From positions 1,270,857 through 1,334,856 of the forward strand of contig KZ111144.1 of assembly GCA_002077045.2 (NCBI GenBank): a DNA stretch of 64,000 bases, read 5' to 3'. Positions 31,728-42,190 of this stretch are shown piece by piece. Origin of the DNA: Rachicladosporium sp. CCFEE 5018 (Eukaryota; Ascomycota; Dothideomycetes; Cladosporiales; Cladosporiaceae). Position 1 is the stretch's first letter. Each line of letters starts with the position of its first letter. Position numbers and translations under genes: made by a program. The notes beneath the pieces are model-generated. The model was not told the DNA's origin. It saw only the letters and a list, made by a program, of their open reading frames with translations, and did no database searches.

Positions 31728-33278
31728 CTAATCTTCTGTATCCTCTTCATCTCCATCCTCTCCACTCACCACCTTCTCCACAATTAGGTTCCCACTCCTC
31801 CCCATCCTCTCCTTCAGCGTACCTCCCTTCTCGAGGTCGTACACCTCCCGCGGCATGGGGCTGACAAGCAGGAAGCTGTACACATGCTCGTAGCCTTCCG
31901 GCTTCGATGTCTCTTTTTCGTTGACTTCCTCGAGAAGTTCATGGCACTCCACGAAAGCGTACAGATCTTCGATCCCAGCAGCTGCATGGAACTTCCGTAT
32001 TACGCGCTCGCCGCTCGCCAGCCGTATGCTGATACGCACTGTGTCCTTGACGTCCGCGTTAGGCTCCGCAGCTACACTTTGTGCCCGCCACCGTCTCCAC
32101 TGTGCCAGACTCCTCGCATGATTTGCCTTCTGCTCTTCCCTCTCTCTCATCTCCCGTTCGCTCTTCTCGCGCACAGCCTCTTCCTCCTTCCTCTTTCGCG
32201 CCTTCTCTCGGTCCACAGCCAGCGACCGCTCATAAGCACTCTCCTGCTCCCTCCGCAGATTCGTAGTAGCCTGCTGTTCCTGCCGTTGTGCACGTATTCG
32301 CCCTAGCTCTTCTTGTCTTGTAGCCATAGCCGCTTGCAGCTTCGCTATCAGCTCTTGCGTCGTCACCGGGCCAGCCGATGTGGCTACTTTGCTCATTGCG
32401 GAAGACGAGACGTTAGGCGTATGTACAATTAGACTGAGATATGGGAAGCGAGTGGCATTCAGAGCGTTGGCGACTTGGAACGCTTCTGAGTCCTGTACTG
32501 TACCTGACCAGAGGATGATATTATTCTCTGCCTTGCTCACAAACTCCACGAACTCGGGTGCAAGGAGTGTCTCTCGTACGAAGGAGGCATTGTCGTCGTG
32601 TTCCGGCGAGATAAGGACAACAAGCAAGTACTTCAGGTCCCGCTTCGCAACGTCGAAAGCTTGCGCGTAGCCGCCTTCGTGGAATGGTAGCGTGCCATGT
32701 GTGACTCCATACTCTTCTTCAAACTCCCGCATGAAGCGTGCCGCTGTATCTCGAGGGTTCAGAGGCCGTCGGCCAGCATCTCGGGAGGGTCGTGAGGTTG
32801 CGCCGGAGAAGAGGCGAGATAGGAGGCGAGGTAGGAAGGGGAAGGCCCAGCCTACGGCTCCGAAGATCCGCTGGAAGATCGTGTATGTGAGGCTGAATGG
32901 AAGTACAAGTATGCTGAGGGGAAAGGGCAGAGGTTGAGTGAGTTGACTCTCCGGGGTGGGGACTATTCGCGGTGCCGGCTCAAGACCAGCTTCTCGTCGG
33001 GCCCCTCGCTGTGATCGGACAGGTATGCTGTCGAGTAGTGTCTCTTGTCTTCGAGCTGTACTTGGGGGAGGTGGGGCTCGTGCTGCCTCAGCCACTGGGT
33101 CCACAACATCTGCGTCCCCGTCGAAGAAGCGGGTGATTGCTATTTGGGCGTTCCATTGGCACTTCTGGAGTAGTGGGATAGCGGATGCCAGGTCTTGGTC
33201 TGTGACGGAGGTCACTTGTTGGAGGGCGAGTTGTTGCGCCTCGGTGAGAGTCGAGATGTCGACATCGGTGGAGGCCAT
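31728..33278 (-). CDS. UBX2: UBA-UAS-UBX protein of the Ubx2/FAF2 type (ER-associated Cdc48 recruiter)
   Basis: A 516-residue intronless protein. Residues about 8-52 form a UBA-like domain ending 'A-I-T-R-F-F-D-G-D'. A hydrophobic hairpin follows (about 115-155, within PLPFPLSILVLPFSLTYTIF and after), then a UAS thioredoxin-like domain (about 180-320). A highly charged coiled coil comes next (about 335-410, rich in Glu/Arg/Lys) and a C-terminal UBX domain (about 425-510) starting V-R-I-S-I-R-L-A-S-G-E. This order is that of FAF2/UBXD8 and yeast Ubx2, which anchor in ER or lipid-droplet membranes and recruit Cdc48/p97 for ERAD. The start at 33278 places the UBA at the N-terminus; the frame extends 38 codons upstream to 33392 but that stretch is hydrophobic 5'-leader-like sequence. 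It is divergent from PAN3. Confidence 0.9.
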   Translation of the reverse strand: MASTDVDISTLTEAQQLALQQVTSVTDQDLASAIPLLQKCQWNAQIAITRFFDGDADVVDPVAEAARAPPPPSTARRQETLLDSIPVRSQRGARREAGLEPAPRIVPTPESQLTQPLPFPLSILVLPFSLTYTIFQRIFGAVGWAFPFLPRLLSRLFSGATSRPSRDAGRRPLNPRDTAARFMREFEEEYGVTHGTLPFHEGGYAQAFDVAKRDLKYLLVVLISPEHDDNASFVRETLLAPEFVEFVSKAENNIILWSGTVQDSEAFQVANALNATRFPYLSLIVHTPNVSSSAMSKVATSAGPVTTQELIAKLQAAMATRQEELGRIRAQRQEQQATTNLRREQESAYERSLAVDREKARKRKEEEAVREKSEREMREREEQKANHARSLAQWRRWRAQSVAAEPNADVKDTVRISIRLASGERVIRKFHAAAGIEDLYAFVECHELLEEVNEKETSKPEGYEHVYSFLLVSPMPREVYDLEKGGTLKERMGRSGNLIVEKVVSGEDGDEEDTED

Positions 33279-34538
33279 GGTAGGCAGCCGGTAGGTATCC
33301 AAGAGCGGCGCTGTAGTGGGTAATGGGAGGGAAACAATAAGGGGCCTCAGGAGCAGAGGAGCATTTTGAGAAGTATGTGAGACACGGAACACAGACCTTT
33401 GGAGAGGGCAAACAATAGTGTTGGCACTTGACAGAGCCGCCAGCTCATATGAGATAGAGATGAATCTCGCGTGTGCCGAACGGTGATCTCACATGCGGTA
33501 CCTGCGCTTTGCCGGGATCCGAAGCCATCGGCACGGTACGATGATCCGCAGCATGGCTCAGCAACTCGGGCGACCTCTCAATGCTGACGACGCTGGACAT
33601 GGTCTTTCATGACCCATTGGCGAACAGCGTTACTCATTATCATTGGATTGGGTGTGCAGCGACGAGTGTCAGCTCAGGCTTGTAGGTGGAAACCGGAAGA
33701 TCTCGAGGCAATGGAACAGCCGCAGCCAGCAGCGACCACTCGTCTGAAAGAGGCCGCGCCTTCGTAGCGACAGAGAACTTTTGTCTTTGCTAATTGGCAC
33801 GTACCTTAAGGTGGTAAGTCAACACATCACGAGAGTCTGCAACGTGTGACACGCGGGCACTTCGAGTCAATGCTGTCACGCGATGATGATTCGCCATTGG
33901 GTCGGAGCTGTGGACTGCGAGAGCTGACCCAACATGACAGCAACCCGACATTACTATCTGACTGGCAACTACTCGACAGCAGGCACTCGACTGCTCACGA
34001 CCATAGTCTTCAGCTCTACAGCTCCGGTCATCAGACTTCCAATACTTTCGAAACTCAACTCGACCACACCGGCACGGTCCTCACGCGGCAACCTTCTAGG
34101 CGCGTCCTTGAGACCATACAATTTGGCGACTTTGGTCAGCCTGCTTTCGACTCCGCCGGGAACGACACTTTCACCTGTGTACAACTACCTGACTTTCAAC
34201 CTGCCACATTTACTACTACTTTTTTTTCACGGCCGCGGAGGCAACGATCCGACTCGGTGCCGTTGTCCAGTCGGAGAAGCTTGACTCGCAGCTTGACTGC
34301 TCCCGGTCGCTGTGGATCTTCATCTGATCGAATTGCACCTCCTGCAGCAGGATCCAGCCTCATCACCTGGCCTCAGCAATTCACAGCTCCCACGCTACTG
34401 CTGCCCACCGCCACCGACATTGTGCGAGAAGATTCCCCACACTTACTTCCAGAATTGTCCTGGTGTAACATAGGTAATGCGACTCGTCAGCGACGAAGCT
34501 ACACATCAGCCGTGACCAGCCCAACGTCTGGGAATGGT
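33279..34538 (+). other. UBX/PAN3 intergenic region containing a long open frame joined to PAN3
   Basis: This interval holds the two divergent promoters. A frame in phase with PAN3 is open from 33846 (ATG at 33870) with no stop for about 230 codons. It is Ser/Thr-rich with little conservation visible. It could be a PAN3 N-terminal extension, a 5' leader without stops, or an upstream exon. A C-T8-C run near 34203-34212 is intron-like. Confidence 0.4.
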
Positions 34539-36756
34539 ATGGCATCGGCAGTACAAATGTCTGGAGATGCACGCCGCCACTATGCCTCAGGAAGTAATCG
34601 CTACGAGAACCGAGTACCCTCTGCTAGACAGACCGCGTGCAAGAATGGTCCACTGTGCAGGAAGTTCCAGGAAGGTAGGTCTCATGCAGATCTCGCATCG
34701 CGGAACTTTGCTCATGAATCGACTTCAGGCACCTGCCCCTTCAATCATGATTTCTCTTCGCTAGCTGGCAATGGTCTGAACGTGTCAGTCATCCCCCCCT
34801 GCGCAAGTGGTGCGTTGCTGAAAGCCAATGTAGACCAAAGAAATCGTTCAATGTCGAGTCCCCGTCGTTCACCCCAAAAGGACCTGCACCAGTACAATCA
34901 CCAAAGATCGCTGGCTTATCACCGAGAGCTGCGCATGCGGCGACTTTCACGCCGCGAGGATCAGGTAAGAATGACCAGCTATGCATTTGCATCTATTACT
35001 GATCGCGCCCAGGCTCCGTAACGCCAGCTTCTTCGTCGCACTCAAAGACTCTGTCCAATGAATTTGTCCCGCAGAGCCTCTTGCAAAGCACGCAGTTTGC
35101 CGAGTTCGTCCCACAGAACTTTGTTGCGAACGCGCAGTCGAACGTCAGTAACACCCTTCTGCGTAAGTACGCAGTGACATTGCTGATACTCAGCAGCTCA
35201 ACCACCAGACTGACGGACCGACAAATATCAACCCCTATTCAGACCCGTTCTTGACGAACCTCGATGGCACATCGGGGGCGATCACAAACCCATACGCCGA
35301 ACATCAGCCTGCCTCAAATGGCCAGGCCTACTTTCAAGAGGCCTCAACCTTCAGACACCCCCTGAACTACCATCTATACGCTGCGCTGGGCCCACATCGG
35401 GAACAGCTCGCACCGTACCAGCGTCAAACAACAGACTTCTTCATCTCAGACGATCTCCGCGAGGACCTGCAGCGCAAGGCCGAGGCTACTCTGCAGACGT
35501 TCCCGAGTAGCACCGTACCTCAGAATGTCGACAACCACTTCCACTCACTAGTCATGCTTGATAGCGTGGCACAACGCACTTCAACAACCTTTGGCTACCC
35601 AAGCTGGATCTACAAAGCCACGTCGAGTACCGATGGCAAGACATATGCCCTACGGCGAATAGAAGGATTCCGACTGACAAACGAGCAAGCCATTGGCTTG
35701 AAGTTACAGTGGAAAAAGGTGACTTGCTCGAGTGCAGTCCGCGTCCGCGATGCGTTCACTACACAAGCCTTCGGCGACCGATCACTGATCATCGTGATGG
35801 ACTACTTCCCACTCTCTCAGACACTAGCGGACAAGCACTTCCCTCGTAACGCAGGAGCTGGTCGTGCGATTCAGTTCGTGCCCGAGCATGAGCTATGGAG
35901 CTACTTGGTACAACTGGGCAATGCACTGAGAGCTATTCACCAGAATGAACTCGCAGCAAGATCAGTCGTGCCCTCGAAAGTGTTACTCACGTCGAAGAAT
36001 CGGCTTCGACTAAGCGGATGCTGTGTGCTAGACATACTGCACTACGAGCAGCATCGCCCGACCAGCGAGCTGCAACAAGCAGACCTGCAAGACCTCGGTC
36101 GCCTCCTGCTCGACATAGCAGCACGCAACCCAACAGCTCACACAAACCCGGCCAAAGCGCTGGACCAGATCAGCAGGAACTACACAGATAGATTCCGAGC
36201 TTGCCTGGCATGGCTTCTCGCACCACCAAATGGCGGACACGGGCACGCTAGTGGTGACTCCTCGCCCGACAGCAGCCAGTACAATGTCAACATATTCCTC
36301 AGCAACATCTCCGATCACGTCATGAACGTCTTCGACAGCACACTCAGCCGCGACGACGAGCTGACCTCGACTCTCACTAAAGAGACCGAGAACGGCCGCC
36401 TCGTCCGCCTGCTCGCGAAGCTGAATGCAATCCTTGAGCGATCAGAGACCAACTCCGGCACTTCCCAGTCTCCAAATCAGCCTTCGAACGCATGGAGCGA
36501 GACGGGTGACCGCTACTACCTCACGCTCTTCCGAGACTACGTTTTCCACCAGGTCGATCACGATGGTCGGCCGGTGCTGAATTTGGGCCACATCGTCACT
36601 TGTCTGAACAAGCTCGACGCTGGTATTGATGAGAAGATGCAGCTTGTCAGCCGGAACGAGCAGAGCGTCTTCATCGTGAGCTATAAGGAGCTCAAGAGGG
36701 GTTTTGAAGCTGCTTGGGGGGAGCTGAGTCGTGGGAGTCATGGTGGGAGGAGATGA
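34539..36756 (+). CDS. PAN3: PAN2-PAN3 deadenylase regulatory subunit PAN3
   Basis: Five exons: 34539-34674, 34729-34783, 34834-34964, 35013-35162 and 35243-36756. Every junction is GT-AG and in phase, giving 661 residues, the usual length. PAN3 binds poly(A) and Pab1 and recruits the PAN2 nuclease for the first phase of mRNA deadenylation. A CCCH zinc finger (C-x5-C-x7-C-x3-H, ending T-C-P-F-N-H-D) spans the first junction. The PAM2-region sequence (F-N-V-E-S-P-S-F-T-P, then E-F-V-P-Q-S-L-L-Q) follows. The pseudokinase core contains FGYPSWIYKATSSTDGKTYA and 'R-R-I-E-G-F-R-L-T-N-E', and the C-terminal knob ends L-F-R-D-Y-V-F-H-Q-V-D. Intron 2 uses donor GTCAGT (50 nt), which is weaker than the others but restores the family sequence exactly. 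Upstream in-frame sequence is described separately. Confidence 0.93.
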
Positions 36757-37115
36757 GGGGGCTAGGCTAGAGGGCTAGCGGGAGAAACAAAGGGCTCCGC
36801 GAACCGGCACACTCAGGCGAGAAGGAGATGGAACGGCGAACCGATGAAGGGTGTACCGATTGCGGCCAGAAGCCGAAGTGCGGGTGTTGGGTATAAAATG
36901 TACCCGTGGAGGATACGGCGTGCAAGACGACCCTATATAGTAGCCCATCAATCAATGTCACTGCACTCCCAAGTCTCGCCGTGGTCTCGTCCTCCACAGT
37001 GAAGAACCCTCGAGAAGTCATTGGCTTGGCGCTACATGTACGGTCGACCATTCATCGATCCAGCTCTTAGGAAACCTCACTTTCTCCTCGCCAATAATAT
37101 CGGTCCACTTCCCTG
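36757..37115. other. intergenic PAN3 / Rcm1-like
   Basis: Contains the 3' flank of PAN3 and the promoter of the Rcm1-like gene. No other feature recognised. Confidence 0.5.
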
Positions 37116-38902
37116 ATGTCTCTCTACCATGAAGCCGCGACTATCCTGACAACAATAGGCAAAGGCCAGAGATCGCTGAAGAACGAGGTCTTCGGCAAGA
37201 AAGAATGGAAGAGCGATAAGAAGACGATTTTTGCTCTTACGAGCGAGGCGGCGAAATGGAGCGAAGTGCTGTCTGAGGTGGTCGAGAGGAGTGGGGTGTT
37301 GGGGAGGGAGAAGCAGGTACGTGATCGTTCCTGCTAACTAAAAGGCGAAAGATGGCTTGAATGTGTGCTGATGGTAATCCGACAGCTCTCACCGACTCTT
37401 GCATTAGTATTGACCCACGATCTACTACTCTCGAAGAAGGGGATCGCGCTGCCGGCTACGCATGGCCTGCACTCGCGTATTGCTGCACATAGGGCGAGGC
37501 TTAGCGCCGAGCTGACGAAAGCGAGGCTGCGACGGGGATTCGCGACGCTGGACTTCCTTCGCGCGTCTATCGACGAGACTGGTGCTGCTTCTTCGGACGC
37601 GGACGGAGTAGATGCTGCTGCTGCGGCGCCGAAGCCGTTCCACCCACGCTGGATCCGGATCAATACGCTTAGGACAACTCTGGAAGAGCAGCTGAAGACT
37701 ACCTTCGCTGGATTCGAAAAAGTCAAGTCTGTCAACGAACTTCGCAATCCCAAGGCGAAGCTAGTCTACGTCGACGAACATGTGCCGCATTTGATCGCAG
37801 TCCCTGTAAACGCTGGTGCAGGCAACCTTGGAGCTTACCGCGAAGGCAAGCTGATCTTCCAGGACAAAGCATCGTGCTTCCCTGCCTACTTCTCGACCCG
37901 ACGGACGGCGATGTGACCGACGCTTGCGCCGCACCCGGCAACAAGACGACGCATGTGGCTGCAATCATGTACACGATCGAACTCTGCCAACGGAACAGTC
38001 TACGCATGCGAGAAAGATGCCCTCCGCTCGAAGACGCTCGAGAAGATGACGAAGCTTGCTGATCCGCACGGAATCATCGACGTAAAAGCCGAACAGAACT
38101 TCCTCAAACTTCGTCCTGATGCGAAAGAATACGCGATGTCAAGCATCTACTGCTCGACCCGAGTTGCTCGGGTAGTGGAATCGTGAGCAGAGATGAAGGA
38201 GGAATCGTAGTGCATCTTCCGAGCGCCACTGTAATGGACCCGAATGTCAAGAAGGGCAAGAAGCGGAAACGAGCGACAGCAACCCCTGCTATGGCGCCTC
38301 CAGCACAGGCAGCAAGCCCAGCTGCGTCGATCGACATCGCTGACGAAGAGCAGCCTGAGGCGAACGGAACCTCGGACGCCGAGCTGCAAACTCGCTTGAC
38401 AGCTCTAGCAGACTTCCAGCTGCGACTCTTGAAGCACGCTATGAGATTCACCGCAGCAGAGCGCATCAGCTACTCGACCTGCTCCATTCACGCCGAAGAG
38501 AATGAGATGGTGGTGCTCCGCGCCCTCGCATCGCCCGACGTGCAAGCTGCTGGCTGGCGCGTGTTGCAGCGAGATGAGCAGGTCGATGGTATGAAGCGCT
38601 GGCACAGACGAGGAGATCCGAAAGCCGTCGAGGACAGCCTTGCTGTGCTAGCGGGTGAAGAAGCAAAGTCCGACGACGTCCAAGGCATCGCCGATGTGGA
38701 CGCTGAGTCGGTTGCTCAAGCTTGCATCCGCTGCGATAAGAACGGCGACGAAGGCACCATGGGCTTCTTCGTCGCTGGCTTTGTCCGTGATCCTAACTCT
38801 TCGAGTCGAACGTCGGGTGGGAATGGCACAACCGGGAGCCATAAGACTACAGAAGAGCCAGCTACGGACGAAGACGAATGGAACGGGTTCGGAAGCGACT
38901 GA
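37116..38902 (+). CDS. RCM1: 25S rRNA m5C methyltransferase, NSUN5/Rcm1 type, with three apparent frame breaks
   Basis: Exon 37116-37316, a 69-nt intron, then exon 37386-38902. The protein family methylates a cytosine in large-subunit rRNA using SAM. Visible motifs are D-A-C-A-A-P-G-N-K-T-T-H (SAM loop, motif I), L-L-L-D-P-S-C-S-G-S-G (catalytic-site motif IV) and S-Y-S-T-C-S-I-H-A-E-E-N-E (motif VI with the second Cys). All are intact, but they lie in different frames. Shifts are needed near 37889 (one base missing after G-C-C-T-A-C), near 37970-37982 (one base extra) and near 38131-38136 (one base missing before G-A-T-G-T-C). None has splice sites. Net one base is lost. Because motifs between the breaks are conserved, the breaks look like sequence errors rather than old decay; true pseudogenisation cannot be excluded. 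Confidence 0.85.
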
Positions 38903-39012
38903 GCCAATATCACGAAATCCTGAAGCAGCTCGAAGCCTACGCTTGCGGTAGTTGTGACACCAATTGGCATTTTCCGGTTTGCACAATCATTCCCCATGAC
39001 TATTCCGCCCCT

Positions 39013-39613
39013 CTACGTAAGCTTCACGGGCTCCTCATCACTAGCGCTCTTCTCCTGCCTCTCGCTCACATCCGCATCACTCCCTCCAACCGCGCCCCTC
39101 TCAGTCGTTGTCGTCAACCCCTGATTTCCTCCGCTTGCCGCGCCGTCACGCAGCTCCTTGCTCGACTGGCCCTGCCCTGGGTGTCCAAGACCAGTATGCA
39201 CATCCGCCGACGTCGCACCGCCGATCGTATCAGCCGCTGAAGTCGCACCCTGACCTGCGTCTGCGTTTGCTGGGGCCTCGTTGACGGGGTTTGGCTTGAA
39301 GGTCCTGTCTGCAGGCGCTGAGCCGGCGGGGAGAACTTTGGCGTTGAACTCGGGCACGGCATCGTGGCCGACTAGTTTGCCGGGCTGGTGCTGCGGTTGC
39401 TGTCACGAACCTCCTGGCTAAAGGCAATGAAAGGAAGGTGCTTACGCCACCGGTACTGATGGGCTCATCACGCTCGCGCTTAGACGAGAACTCGCCTTGA
39501 CCTGCGACCGCAGCGGAGTTGCGAGACGCGGAGCCGCCTCCGCCTGGTGTGCTGGTGGTCTTGCCTGTGGTGCTTGTTCCTGTGGGCACTGAGTCGGAGA
39601 CCGGGTTGGACAT
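39013..39613 (-). CDS. small conserved ascomycete protein, Gly/Ser/Thr-rich, unknown function
   Basis: Two exons, complement of 39013-39399 and 39446-39613, with a 46-nt GT-AG intron and matching phase, giving 184 residues. The N-terminal half is low complexity (Thr/Ser/Gly). The second exon contains H-Q-P-G-K-L-V-G-H-D-A-V-P-E-F and 'P-N-P-V-N-E-A-P', a pattern I recall from short uncharacterised fungal proteins that follow a 'KLvGrdAvPEf' core. No signal peptide or membrane segment. The start at 39613 is chosen because upstream residues are hydrophobic leader-like sequence. It is convergent with the Rcm1-like gene, 110 bases away. Confidence 0.7.
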
Positions 39614-40146
39614 TTTGGGTGGTCTGATTCGAGTGGTGGTTTGGAAAACGGAATTCTGTTTGGGATGTCGAAGAGCAATGGTACAGAAGAACAGACTCAC
39701 AACGAAGCAGCTCAAGTCAGCTCAGGTCATTGTTCCCTAACAATTTCGTCGTCATGTCGTCACGAAATCATCATACTGCAATCGTCATGTGTTGATGTGG
39801 AGTCCGATGAGATCGTTCCCCACTATGCAAGTACCAGATCGCAAACAAAGGTATACGGGACTCCTTCAGCCATCGGTGCGCGCACCTCACGGGCGCATTA
39901 GAACATGCACAGTTTGGACAGATGAAGAATGCAAGGCTTCGTACATTCATGCTACATGGTCTGCGCTGCTTGCCCCAAAACTGTTCCTCAGCTCGGGCGT
40001 CGCAGAAGTCCACAATCTGCTTCTGCGTGCTAATGTGTTGATCTGAGTTGAGCCTCTCATGGAGGCTACAATGCAAGGCTTCGCTACTATGGCTAGACTA
40101 ATAGTCGCGCTACCGTTGGCTCGGGATCTTGTAGAAGCCTCGTCAT
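39614..40146. other. intergenic; nothing recognised
   Basis: Promoter region of the small conserved gene on the left and 3' flank of the carboxypeptidase gene on the right. Short frames only. Confidence 0.45.
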
Positions 40147-41800
40147 CTATGGTCCAAACCACTCGCCAGACAGCCATCTGTTGAGGAACTCCAAACTCGC
40201 CACCGGCTGGTCGTATGGCACCATATGCCCACCAGCATGAAGTCTCATGAACGTGAAGTTACCCGCAGACTTGACGGCGCCAATGTTCTTGCCCTTCTCG
40301 CCGTAGAGCTCCAACTCGAGGTCCACCATCGTAGCCTTCTGGAACGCCTTCTGTCCAGGCCACTCAAGCGCATTGGTCCAGGCGTTGTTGCCGAGCCAGT
40401 TGCAGATAAAGTCAGCATCGCCGGCGTAGATCAAGACTGGGATCTGCGAGAGGATGCCCGGAACGAGGCGGTGAAACGGCTGCATCCAGTCACCGGCGAA
40501 CAGGAAGTTGCGGTTGATATCGAAGTTGCAGGAATCGTACTTGAGACTTCCACGCCCAACGCGTCCATAACATCCTTGCGGTTGAGGTACTCCGAAATCC
40601 AGTCCAATTCGTCGTAGCACAAGTTGCTGCCCTTGCAGTCGCGGCGGACGTCGTAGGGGTTGCGGCCGGTCTTCTGGTAGGGACCGATGATGGCGTTGTT
40701 GCAATAGATGCTGGCGGGAACGCAAGACCAGACGGACTCGCTGTTGTAGCAAGACTCGATGAGAGACAGGCAGCGGGGAAGAGCGTTATCCATTGACTGA
40801 CACTCGGTCTCCGAGAGGACGGCTGGCCAGCCTCCGTCACCACAAGCCATCGGGCGGTACAGTGGGTACTGGGTCAAGCCATCGGTGAGACCGTTGCCAA
40901 TCAAGACAGACTGGAGGTTGATGTTGCGCTTCTTGTGCGAAAGAATCTCGGATGCGAAGACCGGGATGTAGTGTCCAGCGTAGGACTCGCCTGAGATGTG
41001 GAAAGGCTGGGTAGCGTACTGCGGGAATTGCTTGAAGAAGAGCGTGAGCAGAGCGTAGACATCTTTGCCGGCTGCGATGGTGTTGGACACGCTGGAGCCG
41101 GAGTAAGAGTAGCCAACGTTCACAGGCTGATCGAGGAAGATGACGGAGGCGTTGGCGTTCCAGGACTGGGGGTTGTACTTGACCTCGCCCTTCTTCGTGA
41201 TCGATGAAGGACCGAGCTCCATGAACAGTCCAGTCAACGACGAGCAGCCTGGGCCACCGTTCAGCCATAGCACCACCGGATCGTTCTTCGGGTCGTTGCG
41301 CGACTCGAAGAACCAGTAGAACAGGTGCTTGTCATCCTCCTCATTGTCGAGGTAACCACTGAACTGCTTGACCTTGTCCACACCCAGCTTGGCTGGATCG
41401 ACCTTCTTGGTGCGCAGCTTGAACGCTTCAAGATCGCCGTCTAGCTCGCGCTCCTTCTCACCCTTGCTGTTCGTCACCCAGACATCCTGAATGTCCTTTC
41501 CTGACGTATGGTAATCCCAGGTCGAGTGAGCCTTCTTGACGTGAGGCTTCGGTGAACTGATGAATGAAGCCTTGCTCATCTCCTCAGGGAACATCATTGC
41601 CACCTCATCCCATGACTGCCGTGCCTCTTCAGTGAGATGCTTCAGCTCGTGCTGCAGGTACTTCAGCGGCTTGCTCCCCGCAGCCTTCCCGGCGGCGGAC
41701 TTGAAGGCATCCTGGATGACCTGGGGTGCTTGCAGACCTGCTGCGATGGTGTAACTGATGCAGCGGCAGCTCCGAAGAGCAGTGCTGATGCGACCTTCAT
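40147..41800 (-). CDS. cpyA: carboxypeptidase Y, vacuolar serine carboxypeptidase, with two apparent frame breaks
   Basis: S10-family exopeptidase of the vacuole, made as a pre-pro-protein. ATG at 41800 gives a signal peptide (MKVASALLFGAAAAS). The pro-region contains P-L-K-Y-L-Q-H-E-L-K-H-L. The mature enzyme has LWLNGGPGCSSLTGLFMELG (oxyanion region), G-E-S-Y-A-G-H-Y-I-P (catalytic Ser), A-G-D-A-D-F-I-C-N-W-L-G-N (catalytic Asp) and A-G-G-H-M-V-P-Y-D-Q-P (catalytic His). Two one-base deletions are needed to read it: near 41735, where G-G-T-C-T-G would be G-G-T-C-C-T-G, and near 40543, where T-C-A-A-G would be T-C-A-A-A-G. Neither has splice signals, and sequence on both sides is fully family-like. 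The gene is divergent from SDO1. Confidence 0.9.
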
Positions 41801-41880
41801 CTGATGAAGCTGTTAGTGAGCGAAGCTCGAGATGACGAGCAGCCAAATGAAATGCTCCGGGGAATGGCCTGTCAACTCAC
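41801..41880 (-). other. 5' UTR intron of the carboxypeptidase Y gene
   Basis: On the minus strand GTGAGT at 41880 and a CTAAC branch element (about 41814) precede ATCAG directly before the start ATG at 41800. The 80-nt segment has all intron signals, and sequence upstream is pyrimidine-rich with no usable start in phase, so it is most likely a leader intron. A short upstream ATG frame (about 41994 to 41888) ends before it. Confidence 0.6.
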
Positions 41881-42190
41881 AATGACTGTCAATGAGGGTC
41901 TGGTCGATGGAAGTAGTGGGCAGTGATAAAGACAGGGAGAGAGGTGTCGAAGACAAGCAGGCGGCAGCAATGGCAACGAGTCGGCGTTGACTTCATGACC
42001 TGGCGGGTAGCTCACCCGCCTCCACAGCAACCAGCGCGATAAGCCGATTAGGCAGGACCTAGCTCCTCATCACGTGCACTGCGTCATGAAGTGAGCCATC
42101 CCGAGTCATGTCTCGGAAATATATTACCGCATCGCAGTGCTAACATACAACATTTCGCGTTTTTTCAATAACTTACGGCAAGCCGCGATA
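41881..42190. other. divergent CPY / SDO1 promoter region
   Basis: Holds the leaders and promoters of two divergent genes. ORF-like sequence upstream of the SDO1 start (42137-42190) is in frame but unlike the family N-terminus. Confidence 0.5.
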
